Shown here: positions 17,341-25,147 of the stretch, piece by piece
How positions within the stretch are numbered: the first letter of the stretch is position 1
How the letters are laid out: each line of letters starts with the position of its first letter
Assembly (NCBI RefSeq): GCF_900111275.1
Contig: NZ_FOGR01000003.1
Coordinates: 496,001 to 560,000, forward strand
Reading direction: 5' to 3'
Length of the DNA: 64,000 bases
Source: Rhizobium sp. NFR03
Lineage (GTDB): Bacteria > Pseudomonadota > Alphaproteobacteria > Rhizobiales > Rhizobiaceae
Translations under genes and position numbers: made by a program
The notes under the pieces: generated by a model
The model's database searches: none
What the model was told of the DNA's origin: nothing
What the model saw: only the letters and a program-made list of their open reading frames with translations

Positions 17341-18849
17341 ATGACGATGAATGAAGCAGCGCGCAGAGTGGCGGCGATGAACCAGCAGCCCATGGAACCC
17401 CAGTACCGGGAAGCTCCGAGCAATATCGAGGCGGAACAGGCCCTGCTCGGCGCTATTCTCGTGAACAACGACGCCTTCTACCGCGTCTCGGACTTCCTGA
17501 AGCCGGTGCACCTGCACGAACCGCTGCACCGCAAGATCTACGAAGTCGCCGGCGACATCATCCGCATGGGCAAGACCGCCCATCCCGTGACCGTGAAGAC
17601 ATTCCTCGCGCCCGACCAGAAGGTCGGCGACATGACGATCTCGCAATATCTCGCGCAGCTTGCCGCCAATGCCGTGACGATCATCAATGCAGAGGATTAC
17701 GGCCGGGCGATCTACGATCTCGCGCTACGCCGCTCGCTGATCACCATCGGCGAGGACATGGTCAACATCGCCTTCGACGCACCACTGGACATGCCGCCGC
17801 AGGGACAGATCGAGGATGCCGAGCGGCGCCTGTTCGAACTGGCGGAGACCGGCCGCTACGATGGCGGTTTCCAGGCGTTCAACGACGCCGTGGCGCTGGC
17901 CATCGACATGGCGGGGCAGGCCTTCGAGCGCGACGGGCACCTGTCGGGCATTTCCACCGGCATTCACTCGCTCGACGGCAAGATGGGCGGCCTGCAGCGC
18001 TCGGACTTGATCGTGCTTGCCGGACGCCCCGGCATGGGCAAGACGTCGCTCGCCACCAACATCGCCTATAACATCGCCGCCTCCTACGAGCCGGAGATCC
18101 AGGCCGATGGCTCCTACAAGGCCAAGAATGGCGGCGTCGTCGGGTTCTATTCGCTCGAAATGTCGTCCGAACAGCTGGCGACCCGTATCATTTCCGAACA
18201 GACCGAAGTCTCCTCCTCCAAGATCCGCCGCGGCGAGATCACCGAGCACGACTTCGAGAAGCTGGTCGCCTGCGCCCAGATGATGCAGAAGGTGCCGCTC
18301 TATATCGACCAGACCGGTGGTATTTCGATTGCCCAGCTGTCCGCCCGGGCACGCCGCCTGAAGCGCCAGCGGGGCCTCGACTGCCTCGTGGTGGACTATA
18401 TCCAGCTGATGACCGGCGCCGGAAAATCCGGCGAGAACCGCGTGCAGGAAATCACCCAGATCACGACGGGCCTGAAGGCGCTCGGCAAGGAGCTGAACGT
18501 TCCGATCATCGCGCTGTCCCAGCTTTCGCGTGCGGTGGAAAGCCGTGAAGACAAGCGTCCGCAGCTTTCCGACCTTCGCGAATCGGGCTCGATCGAGCAG
18601 GACGCCGACGTTGTGCTCTTCGTGTTCCGCGAGGAATACTACGTGAAGAACATGGAGCCCCGCGACGAGTTCGACCCGAAATACGAGGAATGGAAGCAGA
18701 CCTTCGAGAAGGTGAAAGGCACCGCCGACGTCATCATCGCCAAGCAGCGCCACGGCCCGACCGGCACGGTGAAGCTCGCCTTCCAGTCCGAGTACACCCG
18801 CTTCACCGACCTCGCCGACCCCTCGTTCACGCAGTACGAGGAGCATTGA
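17341..18849 (+). CDS. dnaB: Replicative DNA helicase DnaB
   Basis: A 502-residue hexameric helicase that unwinds DNA ahead of the replication fork. The N-terminal domain begins around PSNIEAEQALLGAILVNN (residue 28). The RecA-like domain carries the Walker A motif AGRPGMGKTS near residue 230, Walker B in CLVVDYIQLM, the LSQLSRAVE motif and the arginine-finger region LRESGSIEQDADVV. The end KQRHGPTGTVKLAF is typical. There is no intein. The gene stands alone with its own promoter region. Confidence 0.98.
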   Translation: MTMNEAARRVAAMNQQPMEPQYREAPSNIEAEQALLGAILVNNDAFYRVSDFLKPVHLHEPLHRKIYEVAGDIIRMGKTAHPVTVKTFLAPDQKVGDMTISQYLAQLAANAVTIINAEDYGRAIYDLALRRSLITIGEDMVNIAFDAPLDMPPQGQIEDAERRLFELAETGRYDGGFQAFNDAVALAIDMAGQAFERDGHLSGISTGIHSLDGKMGGLQRSDLIVLAGRPGMGKTSLATNIAYNIAASYEPEIQADGSYKAKNGGVVGFYSLEMSSEQLATRIISEQTEVSSSKIRRGEITEHDFEKLVACAQMMQKVPLYIDQTGGISIAQLSARARRLKRQRGLDCLVVDYIQLMTGAGKSGENRVQEITQITTGLKALGKELNVPIIALSQLSRAVESREDKRPQLSDLRESGSIEQDADVVLFVFREEYYVKNMEPRDEFDPKYEEWKQTFEKVKGTADVIIAKQRHGPTGTVKLAFQSEYTRFTDLADPSFTQYEEH

Positions 18850-18891
18850 TCGGGCTTTGAAGGGCGAACCAGCGCGTTCCCCCACCGCGTT

Positions 18892-19224
18892 CTACATGCC
18901 GGCTGCCCGCAACATCGCGACGGTGAAAACCCCCGTTGCGACCGCGGCCAGCAGTGGCAGCCGTGTTGCGGCGGCAGCGGTGACGATGGTCGCAGCCGTT
19001 TCCGAAGGCCCGGTTGCGAATGCCGTCGGCGTGATCACCGCCATGAGAACGGCGGGTGGAATGGCACTCATGGCGCGGCGCACACGCGGGCGGAGCGCGA
19101 CATGACCGATCAGCACGAGCCCCGCGAGCCGCGTCATCGCGGTAGCTCCGGCCATTGCCGTGATGGCCAATAGCGTGGCGCCATTCAGAGCGAGGAACGG
19201 AACGGCTTCCAAAGTCGAAGTCAT
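18892..19224 (-). CDS. azlD: AzlD-family branched-chain amino-acid exporter subunit
   Basis: A 110-residue hydrophobic protein with about four membrane segments, the size and profile of AzlD. It works with AzlC as an exporter of branched-chain amino acids or analogues. Its ATG overlaps the azlC stop by four bases (ATGA). The pair lies downstream of an AraC-type regulator and shares a binding-site-like sequence with it. Confidence 0.85.
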   Translation of the reverse strand: MTSTLEAVPFLALNGATLLAITAMAGATAMTRLAGLVLIGHVALRPRVRRAMSAIPPAVLMAVITPTAFATGPSETAATIVTAAAATRLPLLAAVATGVFTVAMLRAAGM

Positions 19225-19931
19225 GAGGAAGCCGCCTCATCGCCCGCGTCGATGAAGGTGGCTACAGCCAGGCCAGCAGCCGCGCCGACAGCGATGTACC
19301 AGACGCCGGGAACGAACCTGTGCACCAGCAAGGCCGCCGCCGCGCTCGCTGCAAGCGTGAAACCCGCCTGCCGGTCTTTCCAGAACCCGATGACCAGCAC
19401 GACGAAGACGGCCGGAAAGGCAAAGTCGAGCCCGACCGTCCTTGGATCGCCAAGGAATGCGCCCACCGTTGCGCCAAGAAGCGTGGAAAGCACCCATGCT
19501 CCATAAAAAGGGACGACAAGACCGGCAAAAAACGAGGGTGTCAGCGGCGCAAGCCGGCTGCGAACCTCGGCCATTGCCCAGATCTCATCCGCCAGAAACA
19601 GCATGGCAACACCTCGGCCGGTCGGGGAGAAGCCCTGCATCCCGCGCCCGAGCGACGCACTCATCAGCACATGCCGGATATTGACGAGCAAGGCGGCGGC
19701 GCCAACGGCGCTCCAGGATGCGGGATGGCTCCAGATATCCATGGCGACGAACTGCGATCCACCGGCAAAGACCAACACACTCATCAGCGTTGCTTCAAGC
19801 GGCGAGAGCCCCTTGGTCGCAGCCACCGACCCGAACACCAGACCGATGGGGATCAGGGCAACGATCAGCGGTGTGATCGCCCGCATGCCGTTCAGGAAGC
19901 CGTCATCCTCATCTGTCCGTATTTTCGCCAT
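19221..19931 (-). CDS. azlC: AzlC-family branched-chain amino-acid exporter subunit
   Basis: A 236-residue inner-membrane protein. Family traits visible: ITPLIVALIPIGLVFGSVAA near residue 17, LVFAGGSQFVAM near 55 and VNIRHVLMSASLG near 85, with six or more hydrophobic segments. It is the large subunit of the AzlCD exporter. A 20-bp element identical in 18 positions to one before the AraC gene lies 53 bp upstream of the start. Confidence 0.9.
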   Translation of the reverse strand: MAKIRTDEDDGFLNGMRAITPLIVALIPIGLVFGSVAATKGLSPLEATLMSVLVFAGGSQFVAMDIWSHPASWSAVGAAALLVNIRHVLMSASLGRGMQGFSPTGRGVAMLFLADEIWAMAEVRSRLAPLTPSFFAGLVVPFYGAWVLSTLLGATVGAFLGDPRTVGLDFAFPAVFVVLVIGFWKDRQAGFTLAASAAAALLVHRFVPGVWYIAVGAAAGLAVATFIDAGDEAASS

Positions 19932-19983
19932 GACACTGTCTCCGCTGTTCGGAAAGCGTCTTACGGTGTCAGCTCAAGCATCG

Positions 19984-20003
19984 TCTTGAACGAAAGTGAT
20001 GCG
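19984..20003 (-). promoter_or_regulatory. Candidate AraC-regulator site upstream of azlC
   Basis: TCTTGAACGAAAGTGATGCG on the plus strand, 53 bp upstream of the azlC start, matches 18 of 20 bases with 20915-20934 upstream of the AraC gene, in the same orientation relative to each gene. GCATC/GATGC arms flank this copy (19978-19982 and 19998-20002). Confidence 0.55.
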
Positions 20004-20025
20004 CACAGGCTGCACAGACGAACGG

Positions 20026-20883
20026 CTACCGGGCGCGAAACTGCCCCGGCGTCAGCCCCGTTCGCGCCTTGAAGTGGCGTGTGAAATGAGCCTGATCGGC
20101 AAAGCCGCAATCGAACGCAACCGTAGAAGGCGTGGCTCCGAAGCGCAGCAGCCGACGCGCCTCACGAATACGGCAATCCGTGAGAAAGGCATGCGGCGTG
20201 ACGTAATAGGCCCGTCGGAAGGCCCGGATGAGATGCGCACGGCTGAGGCCGGCGATGCGCGCCAGCTCCACCAATCCAACATCCTGACGAAAATGCTCTT
20301 TCAGATAATCGCGTGCACGCGCAACGGCCGTGGCTTCCCGGGTGTCGATCGGCTGGAGGATGAGGCTACCGTGACGCTGAAACATTGCGGCCAGAACCGT
20401 ATAGATGCTTTCGTCGGCTTCCAGCGCCCCGACCCGCATCTCAAGCGTCCGGTGCGCGCGCTGAAAGGCTGCGGCGAGCGGGGCATCGTGCAGGATCTGG
20501 CGGGAAAATGCCGGGGACGGGTGAAGCGTGCGGCCGGTAACATCCTCCAGGATCTCGCGCAGAAGGGCGGCATCCGGGTAGATCATCCTGTAGCGGTAGC
20601 CATCGCTTCCCGGCACGCCATCGTGAAACTCCCCGGGGTTGATCAGATAGAGATCGCCCGGCCCGGACGCTTCGCGGCTGCCGCGAATCGTCGCGATCTG
20701 GCTGCCGCGCTCGATGGCTCCGATGCTGAACGTATCATGCGCATGGGGCGCAAAGGCGTGGGTCACGAAGGTCGCGCTGAGGCACTCCATGCCCATGAGG
20801 CTCGGCTCACGCCAGAACACAGTCTGCTCGGCCTGCGAAAGCGGCATCACCTCCGCCGCCTGTTCCTGGGATACGTTCTGCAT
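20026..20883 (-). CDS. AraC-family transcriptional regulator
   Basis: A 285-residue regulator. The N-terminal cupin-like sensing domain spans residues about 30-160 (HDTFSIGAIERG, LYLINPGEFHDG). The C-terminal double helix-turn-helix runs from VGLVELARIAGLSRAHLIRAFRR to CGFADQAHFTRHFKARTGLTPGQFR. It is on the same strand as azlCD and 94 bp upstream of it, and both genes have the same 20-bp upstream element, so it probably controls itself and the exporter. The ligand is likely an amino acid or related compound; this is inference. Confidence 0.92.
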   Translation of the reverse strand: MQNVSQEQAAEVMPLSQAEQTVFWREPSLMGMECLSATFVTHAFAPHAHDTFSIGAIERGSQIATIRGSREASGPGDLYLINPGEFHDGVPGSDGYRYRMIYPDAALLREILEDVTGRTLHPSPAFSRQILHDAPLAAAFQRAHRTLEMRVGALEADESIYTVLAAMFQRHGSLILQPIDTREATAVARARDYLKEHFRQDVGLVELARIAGLSRAHLIRAFRRAYYVTPHAFLTDCRIREARRLLRFGATPSTVAFDCGFADQAHFTRHFKARTGLTPGQFRAR

Positions 20884-20914
20884 CAGGCAACGATAGCGTA
20901 GGACGTGAATGCGA

Positions 20915-20934
20915 TCTTGAACAAAAGTGACGCG
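20915..20934 (-). promoter_or_regulatory. Candidate AraC-regulator site upstream of its own gene
   Basis: TCTTGAACAAAAGTGACGCG on the plus strand lies 32 bp upstream of the AraC gene start. It differs from the azlC copy at only two positions. It also lies in the space before alr, which is divergently transcribed. Confidence 0.55.
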
Positions 20935-21030
20935 ACGCCACGCGAAGCGCCAATAGCGGCTTCCGCTTGCTCCGCCAGTCCTGCGGGGCTATCTGGTTTC
21001 AGGCTTGAATGCGCGACCTCGGAGGTACCC

Positions 21031-22176
21031 ATGGACGACGTCTTTTCCGCTGCGGCGAACCGCCTGACCATCGACCTGCAGGCGCTGGCCGACAACTGGC
21101 GACAGATGCAGGCGCGGTCGGGAGCTGCGCGGGCGGCGGCCGTGCTCAAGGCGGATGCCTATGGGATCGGTGTCGAGGCGGCAGCTGAGACGCTTTACCG
21201 CGCAGGGGCGCGTGATTTCTTCGTGGCAAACGCCGAAGAGGGCGTGAACCTGCGGCCGCTCGTGCCGGATGGCCGCATCTATGTTCTTGCCGGCCTGTGG
21301 CCGGGCATCGAACCGTTGTTCTTCGAAAACGGACTGGTGCCGGTGATCAATTCCGAGGAGCAGCTTGCCTTCTTCATGGCAGCGCTTTCCGAACATGGCG
21401 ATCACCCCTGCGTGCTGCATGTGGATACGGGCATGAACCGGCTCGGCCTCTCCATGGAGGAAGCCATGGCGCTTGCCTCCGACCCGGCACGCCCGGCGAG
21501 CTTTTCACCCATGCTGGTCATGAGCCACCTCGCCTGCGCCGACGATCCCGCTCATCCGCTGAATGCCCGGCAGCTTGCCGCGTTCCGCGAGGTGAGCGCC
21601 GCCTTCGATGGTGTCGAAGCGAGCCTCGCGAATTCCGCAGGCGTGCATCTCGGACCCGACTATCATTTCGACCTGACCCGCCCCGGCATCGCCACCTATG
21701 GCGGCGAGGCTGTGAGCGGCATGGCCAACCCGATGACGCCGGTGGTGACGGCGGAGGCGCGTATCATCCAGGTACGCTCCGTGGCGAAAGGCGGCTCGGC
21801 CAGCTATGGCGCGACGACCACCTTCGTCCGCGACAGCCGCATCGCCATCGCCTCGGTCGGGTATGCCGATGGCTATCACCGGTCGGTTTCCGGCAGCGGG
21901 GTGACCCTGAGACAGGCCGCGCCCTCCGGCGCCCATGGATTCCTGCACGGCCACAAAGTGCCCCATGTCGGCCGCGTCACCATGGACCTCAGCCTGTTCG
22001 ACGTGACGGATCTGCCGGAAAATGCCGTCCGTGCAGGCGATTACATCGAACTCTTCGGGCGTAACATCGCGCTTGACGATGTGGCGCGCGCTGGCGGAAC
22101 GATCGGCTACGAACTGCTCACCAGCCTCGGCCACCGCTACGATCGCGCCTATCGCGAAGCCGACGAGGAAGTTTGA
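21031..22176 (+). CDS. alr: Alanine racemase
   Basis: A 381-residue PLP enzyme interconverting L- and D-alanine for peptidoglycan. The PLP lysine is in AAVLKADAYGIG near residue 40, and the catalytic tyrosine is in SVGYADGYHRSV near 278. HVDTGMNRLGL, SNSAG-like ANSAGVHL and RPGIATYG are also typical. I start at the ATG at 21031, five bases after GGAGG, because homology begins at NRLTIDLQAL; the frame is open to 20905 but lacks support. A toxin-antitoxin pair follows within 60 bp. Confidence 0.95.
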   Translation: MDDVFSAAANRLTIDLQALADNWRQMQARSGAARAAAVLKADAYGIGVEAAAETLYRAGARDFFVANAEEGVNLRPLVPDGRIYVLAGLWPGIEPLFFENGLVPVINSEEQLAFFMAALSEHGDHPCVLHVDTGMNRLGLSMEEAMALASDPARPASFSPMLVMSHLACADDPAHPLNARQLAAFREVSAAFDGVEASLANSAGVHLGPDYHFDLTRPGIATYGGEAVSGMANPMTPVVTAEARIIQVRSVAKGGSASYGATTTFVRDSRIAIASVGYADGYHRSVSGSGVTLRQAAPSGAHGFLHGHKVPHVGRVTMDLSLFDVTDLPENAVRAGDYIELFGRNIALDDVARAGGTIGYELLTSLGHRYDRAYREADEEV

Positions 22177-22233
22177 CGCGGTATCTTGGAAAGCCGTTCG
22201 AGATGCGCTAGAAGAGAACAAAAGGAGATCAGC

Positions 22234-22539
22234 ATGACTGACATCCGTTTGAGTGACGAAGACCGCGCCTTCATCGAAGGGCAGCTACAGACGGGCGCCT
22301 ACCGCACCGCCGATGACGTGATCCGGGCCGGACTTCAGGTTCTGCGCGAGGAAGACGAGGAACTGCGGCGCCTGATCGAGGTCGGCGAGGACGATTTCAA
22401 GGCAGGGCGATACGTCACGTTCGAGAAGGCCGGCGACTTGAAGAAACATATCCTCGCACTCGCACGGGAACGACAAGATGTTCGCTCGACGCCTGAACAT
22501 GAGCCGTCGCGCACTGAAAGACCTGGCGGACGCTTTTGA
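22234..22539 (+). CDS. ParD/CopG-type antitoxin
   Basis: A 101-residue protein whose first about 45 residues (MTDIRLSDEDRAFIEGQLQT, then YRTADDVIRAGL) match the ribbon-helix-helix ParD pattern. The rest is acidic and Arg-rich, as expected for the toxin-wrapping tail. AAAGGAG precedes the ATG by seven bases. The end overlaps the toxin gene by 62 bp, which is long for this family. It lies between alr and radA and is probably cotranscribed with them. Confidence 0.8.
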   Translation: MTDIRLSDEDRAFIEGQLQTGAYRTADDVIRAGLQVLREEDEELRRLIEVGEDDFKAGRYVTFEKAGDLKKHILALARERQDVRSTPEHEPSRTERPGGRF

Positions 22540-22789
22540 GTACATTGCAGAGGAGAACCCGGTTGCAGCCGACGCCTTCATAACCGATCTAACGGATCAC
22601 GTCGAAAGAATGGCAGGCCTCGGCCTTATCGGCACGAGCCGCGGTGCCGTTCCCGGTCTCCGATGTTTTGTCTATCGCGAGCGCTGCATCTATTTTTTCG
22701 TCACAGAAACGGAACTGAACGTCGCGCGCGTCCTCCACGGCCGCCGAACCATCTCCGCATCCACCTTTACCGAAAGCGATACCGACTGA
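22478..22789 (+). CDS. ParE/RelE-superfamily toxin
   Basis: A 103-residue basic protein with the ParE-like pattern: LNMSRRALKDLADAFEYIAE at the start, NPVAADAFITDL, and the C-terminal LRCFVYRERCIYFFV and VARVLHGRR strands. ParE toxins inhibit gyrase; RelE relatives cleave mRNA, and sequence alone does not separate them here. The start could be 22478 or the ATG at 22499. Its stop TGA is immediately followed by the radA ATG with no gap. Confidence 0.8.
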   Translation: MFARRLNMSRRALKDLADAFEYIAEENPVAADAFITDLTDHVERMAGLGLIGTSRGAVPGLRCFVYRERCIYFFVTETELNVARVLHGRRTISASTFTESDTD

Positions 22790-24193
22790 ATGGCCAAGGC
22801 CAGAACGAATTTCATCTGCCAGAACTGCGGCACCGTCACATCCCGCTGGGTGGGAAAGTGCGAGGGCTGCGGACAGTGGAACACCATTGTCGAGGAAGAT
22901 CCGCTTGGCGGCATCGGCGGTGGTCCGGGCAAGACGCCGAAGAAGGGCCGTCCGGTGGCCCTGACCACCCTTTCCGGCGAAACCGAGGATGCTCCGCGCA
23001 TCACGACCGGTATCTCGGAGTTCGACCGGGCGCTTGGAGGCGGCTTCGTGCGCGGGTCGGCCGTGCTGATCGGCGGCGATCCCGGCATCGGCAAATCCAC
23101 GGTTCTCATGCAGGCGGCCGCAGCTCTTTCGCGAAACGGCCATCGCATCATCTATGTCTCGGGCGAAGAGGCGGTGGCGCAGGTTCGGCTGCGAGCTCAA
23201 AGGCTTGGCGCTGCGGATACGGACGTCCTGCTGGCCGCCGAAACCAATGTCGAGGATATTCTGGCAACGGTCGCGGAGGGCAAGCGACCGGATCTCTTCA
23301 TCGTCGATTCCATCCAGACGCTCTGGAGCGATGTCGTCGATTCGGCGCCCGGCACCGTCACACAGGTTCGAACCGGTGTGCAGGCGATGATCCGGTTTGC
23401 CAAGCAGACCGGCGCCACCGTCGTGCTCGTCGGCCATGTGACCAAGGAAGGGCAGATCGCAGGCCCGCGCGTCGTGGAGCACATGGTCGATGCCGTTCTC
23501 TACTTCGAGGGCGACCGCGGGCATCACTACCGCATCCTGCGCACGGTGAAGAATCGTTTCGGGCCGACCGACGAGATCGGCGTGTTCGAGATGTCCGACA
23601 AGGGGCTGCGCGAGGTTACCAATCCGTCGGAGCTTTTCCTCGGGGAGCGCAACGCGAAATCCCCGGGTGCTGCCGTGTTTGCCGGCATCGAGGGCACGCG
23701 GCCGGTGCTGGTGGAAGTGCAGGCGCTGGTGGCGCCGACCTCGCTCGGAACGCCGCGCCGGGCCGTGGTCGGATGGGATTCGGCGCGGCTGTCGATGATC
23801 CTCGCGGTTCTGGAGGCGCATTGCGGCGTGCGGCTTGGACAACACGACGTCTATCTCAACGTGGCCGGAGGATACCGTATCGCGGAGCCTGCAGCCGACC
23901 TTGCCGTCGCTTCCGCACTGGTTTCCTCGCTTGCCGGTCTTGCCCTTCCCACCGATTGCGTTTATTTCGGCGAAATCAGCCTGTCCGGGGCCATCCGGCC
24001 GGTTGCGCATACGGCCCAGCGTCTGAAGGAATCCGAGAAACTCGGCTTCTCGCAAGCTGTCCTGCCTTCCGCCTCCCCCGACCTGCCCAAGGGCTCGGGC
24101 ATGGCGTTGGGCGAGATGGAAAGCTTGCCGGATCTGGTCGCGCGCATCGCCGGCTCCAAGGGTGCCCTACGGCAGACGGATGAGGACGATTGA
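22790..24193 (+). CDS. radA: DNA repair protein RadA (Sms)
   Basis: A 467-residue branch-migration ATPase in homologous recombination. The C4 zinc finger is visible at residues about 9-30 (FICQNCGTVTSRWVGKCEGC), Walker A as GGDPGIGKST near 95, the RadA-specific KNRFG motif near 250, and a C-terminal Lon-like domain with GGYRIAEPAADLAVASAL. It starts directly after the toxin stop. The order alr-(TA)-radA-cvpA-purF is the rhizobial core order with the TA pair inserted. Confidence 0.97.
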   Translation: MAKARTNFICQNCGTVTSRWVGKCEGCGQWNTIVEEDPLGGIGGGPGKTPKKGRPVALTTLSGETEDAPRITTGISEFDRALGGGFVRGSAVLIGGDPGIGKSTVLMQAAAALSRNGHRIIYVSGEEAVAQVRLRAQRLGAADTDVLLAAETNVEDILATVAEGKRPDLFIVDSIQTLWSDVVDSAPGTVTQVRTGVQAMIRFAKQTGATVVLVGHVTKEGQIAGPRVVEHMVDAVLYFEGDRGHHYRILRTVKNRFGPTDEIGVFEMSDKGLREVTNPSELFLGERNAKSPGAAVFAGIEGTRPVLVEVQALVAPTSLGTPRRAVVGWDSARLSMILAVLEAHCGVRLGQHDVYLNVAGGYRIAEPAADLAVASALVSSLAGLALPTDCVYFGEISLSGAIRPVAHTAQRLKESEKLGFSQAVLPSASPDLPKGSGMALGEMESLPDLVARIAGSKGALRQTDEDD

Positions 24194-24390
24194 CCGGACG
24201 GCGGAACCCCGTCAAGCCGGCCTTTCGGCCATTCCCGAGAATATCGGGCCAAAGCATATCGGGACACGGCCGCCGTTTCGGTATACATGCTCCGTCCGGT
24301 TCCGCCATAGATCGGAGCCGGGTTCAAGCGCGGTGACTGCAGATGCCCCGGTGCGGACCCCGCCTGGCGCTTGTTCGGAGTAGGACGACC

Positions 24391-25008
24391 ATGCCCATAA
24401 CCATTCTCGACGGGATCGTGATCGGTGTCGCGCTGTTCTCGGCCGTCCTTGCGATGGTCCGCGGATTCTCGCGCGAGGTGCTTTCGGTCGCGAGCTGGCT
24501 CGGCGCCGCAGCAGCCGCCTATTTCCTCTATCCCTACCTGAAGCCCTACGCGGCCCAGTACACGACGAGCGATGCCATCGCCACGGCCGGTTCGGCCGGC
24601 GTCATCTTTCTCGTTGCCCTGATCATCATCTCCTTCATCACGATGCGGATTGCGGATTTCATCATCGACAGCCGCATCGGCGCACTCGACCGTACGCTTG
24701 GCTTTCTGTTCGGTGCAGCGCGCGGCGTGCTCCTGATCGTCGTCGCCATGCTGTTCTTCAACTGGATCGTGAAGCCCGAGCAGCAGCCGACATGGGTCAT
24801 CCAGGCAAAGTCGAAGCCGTTGCTGGACAATCTCGGCGCCAAGCTGGTGGCCCTACTTCCGGAAGATGTCGGCACCACCGTCGTCAACCGCCTGACCGGC
24901 AAGCCAACGCCCGAGGGAGAGCTGGACGGCACGACGCCGCCGAACGAGCCGGTGCCGTCGGACGATGCTCCGGCCCTTGCGCCTGCTTCGCCGACGACCA
25001 ACAACTGA
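24391..25008 (+). CDS. cvpA: CvpA-family inner-membrane protein
   Basis: A 205-residue protein with four hydrophobic segments in the first 130 residues, starting MPITILDGIVIGVALFSAVLAM and containing MVRGFSREVLSVASWLGAA, the CvpA signature. The C-terminal about 70 residues are polar and Pro/Thr/Ala-rich. CvpA is linked to colicin V production and envelope stress; it is often next to purF, as here. The start is the ATG at 24391; an earlier ATG in frame lacks homology. Confidence 0.9.
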   Translation: MPITILDGIVIGVALFSAVLAMVRGFSREVLSVASWLGAAAAAYFLYPYLKPYAAQYTTSDAIATAGSAGVIFLVALIIISFITMRIADFIIDSRIGALDRTLGFLFGAARGVLLIVVAMLFFNWIVKPEQQPTWVIQAKSKPLLDNLGAKLVALLPEDVGTTVVNRLTGKPTPEGELDGTTPPNEPVPSDDAPALAPASPTTNN

Positions 25009-25028
25009 CGCTGCTGCGCCAGACATCC

Positions 25029-25047
25029 CAGCCCGCTTTGCGGGCTG
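25029..25047 (+). terminator. Intrinsic terminator after cvpA
   Basis: CAGCCCGC-TTT-GCGGGCTG followed by TTGTCGTTT, 20 bp after the cvpA stop. It is a compact 8-bp stem with a T-rich tail, 100 bp before purF. Confidence 0.75.
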
Positions 25048-25147
25048 TTGTCGTTTCATTGCCCGTTCCGCCAGTAAAGCTGGTTGAAGACACGATGACG
25101 CGCTACGATATGCCAACCGCACCCGCCGAGAAAAAGGTGATACCGCG

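Noticed and set aside
23361-23385. tRNA-like GGTTCGAACC stretch
   Set aside because: It is inside radA and lacks a cloverleaf; no tRNA is seen anywhere in the window.
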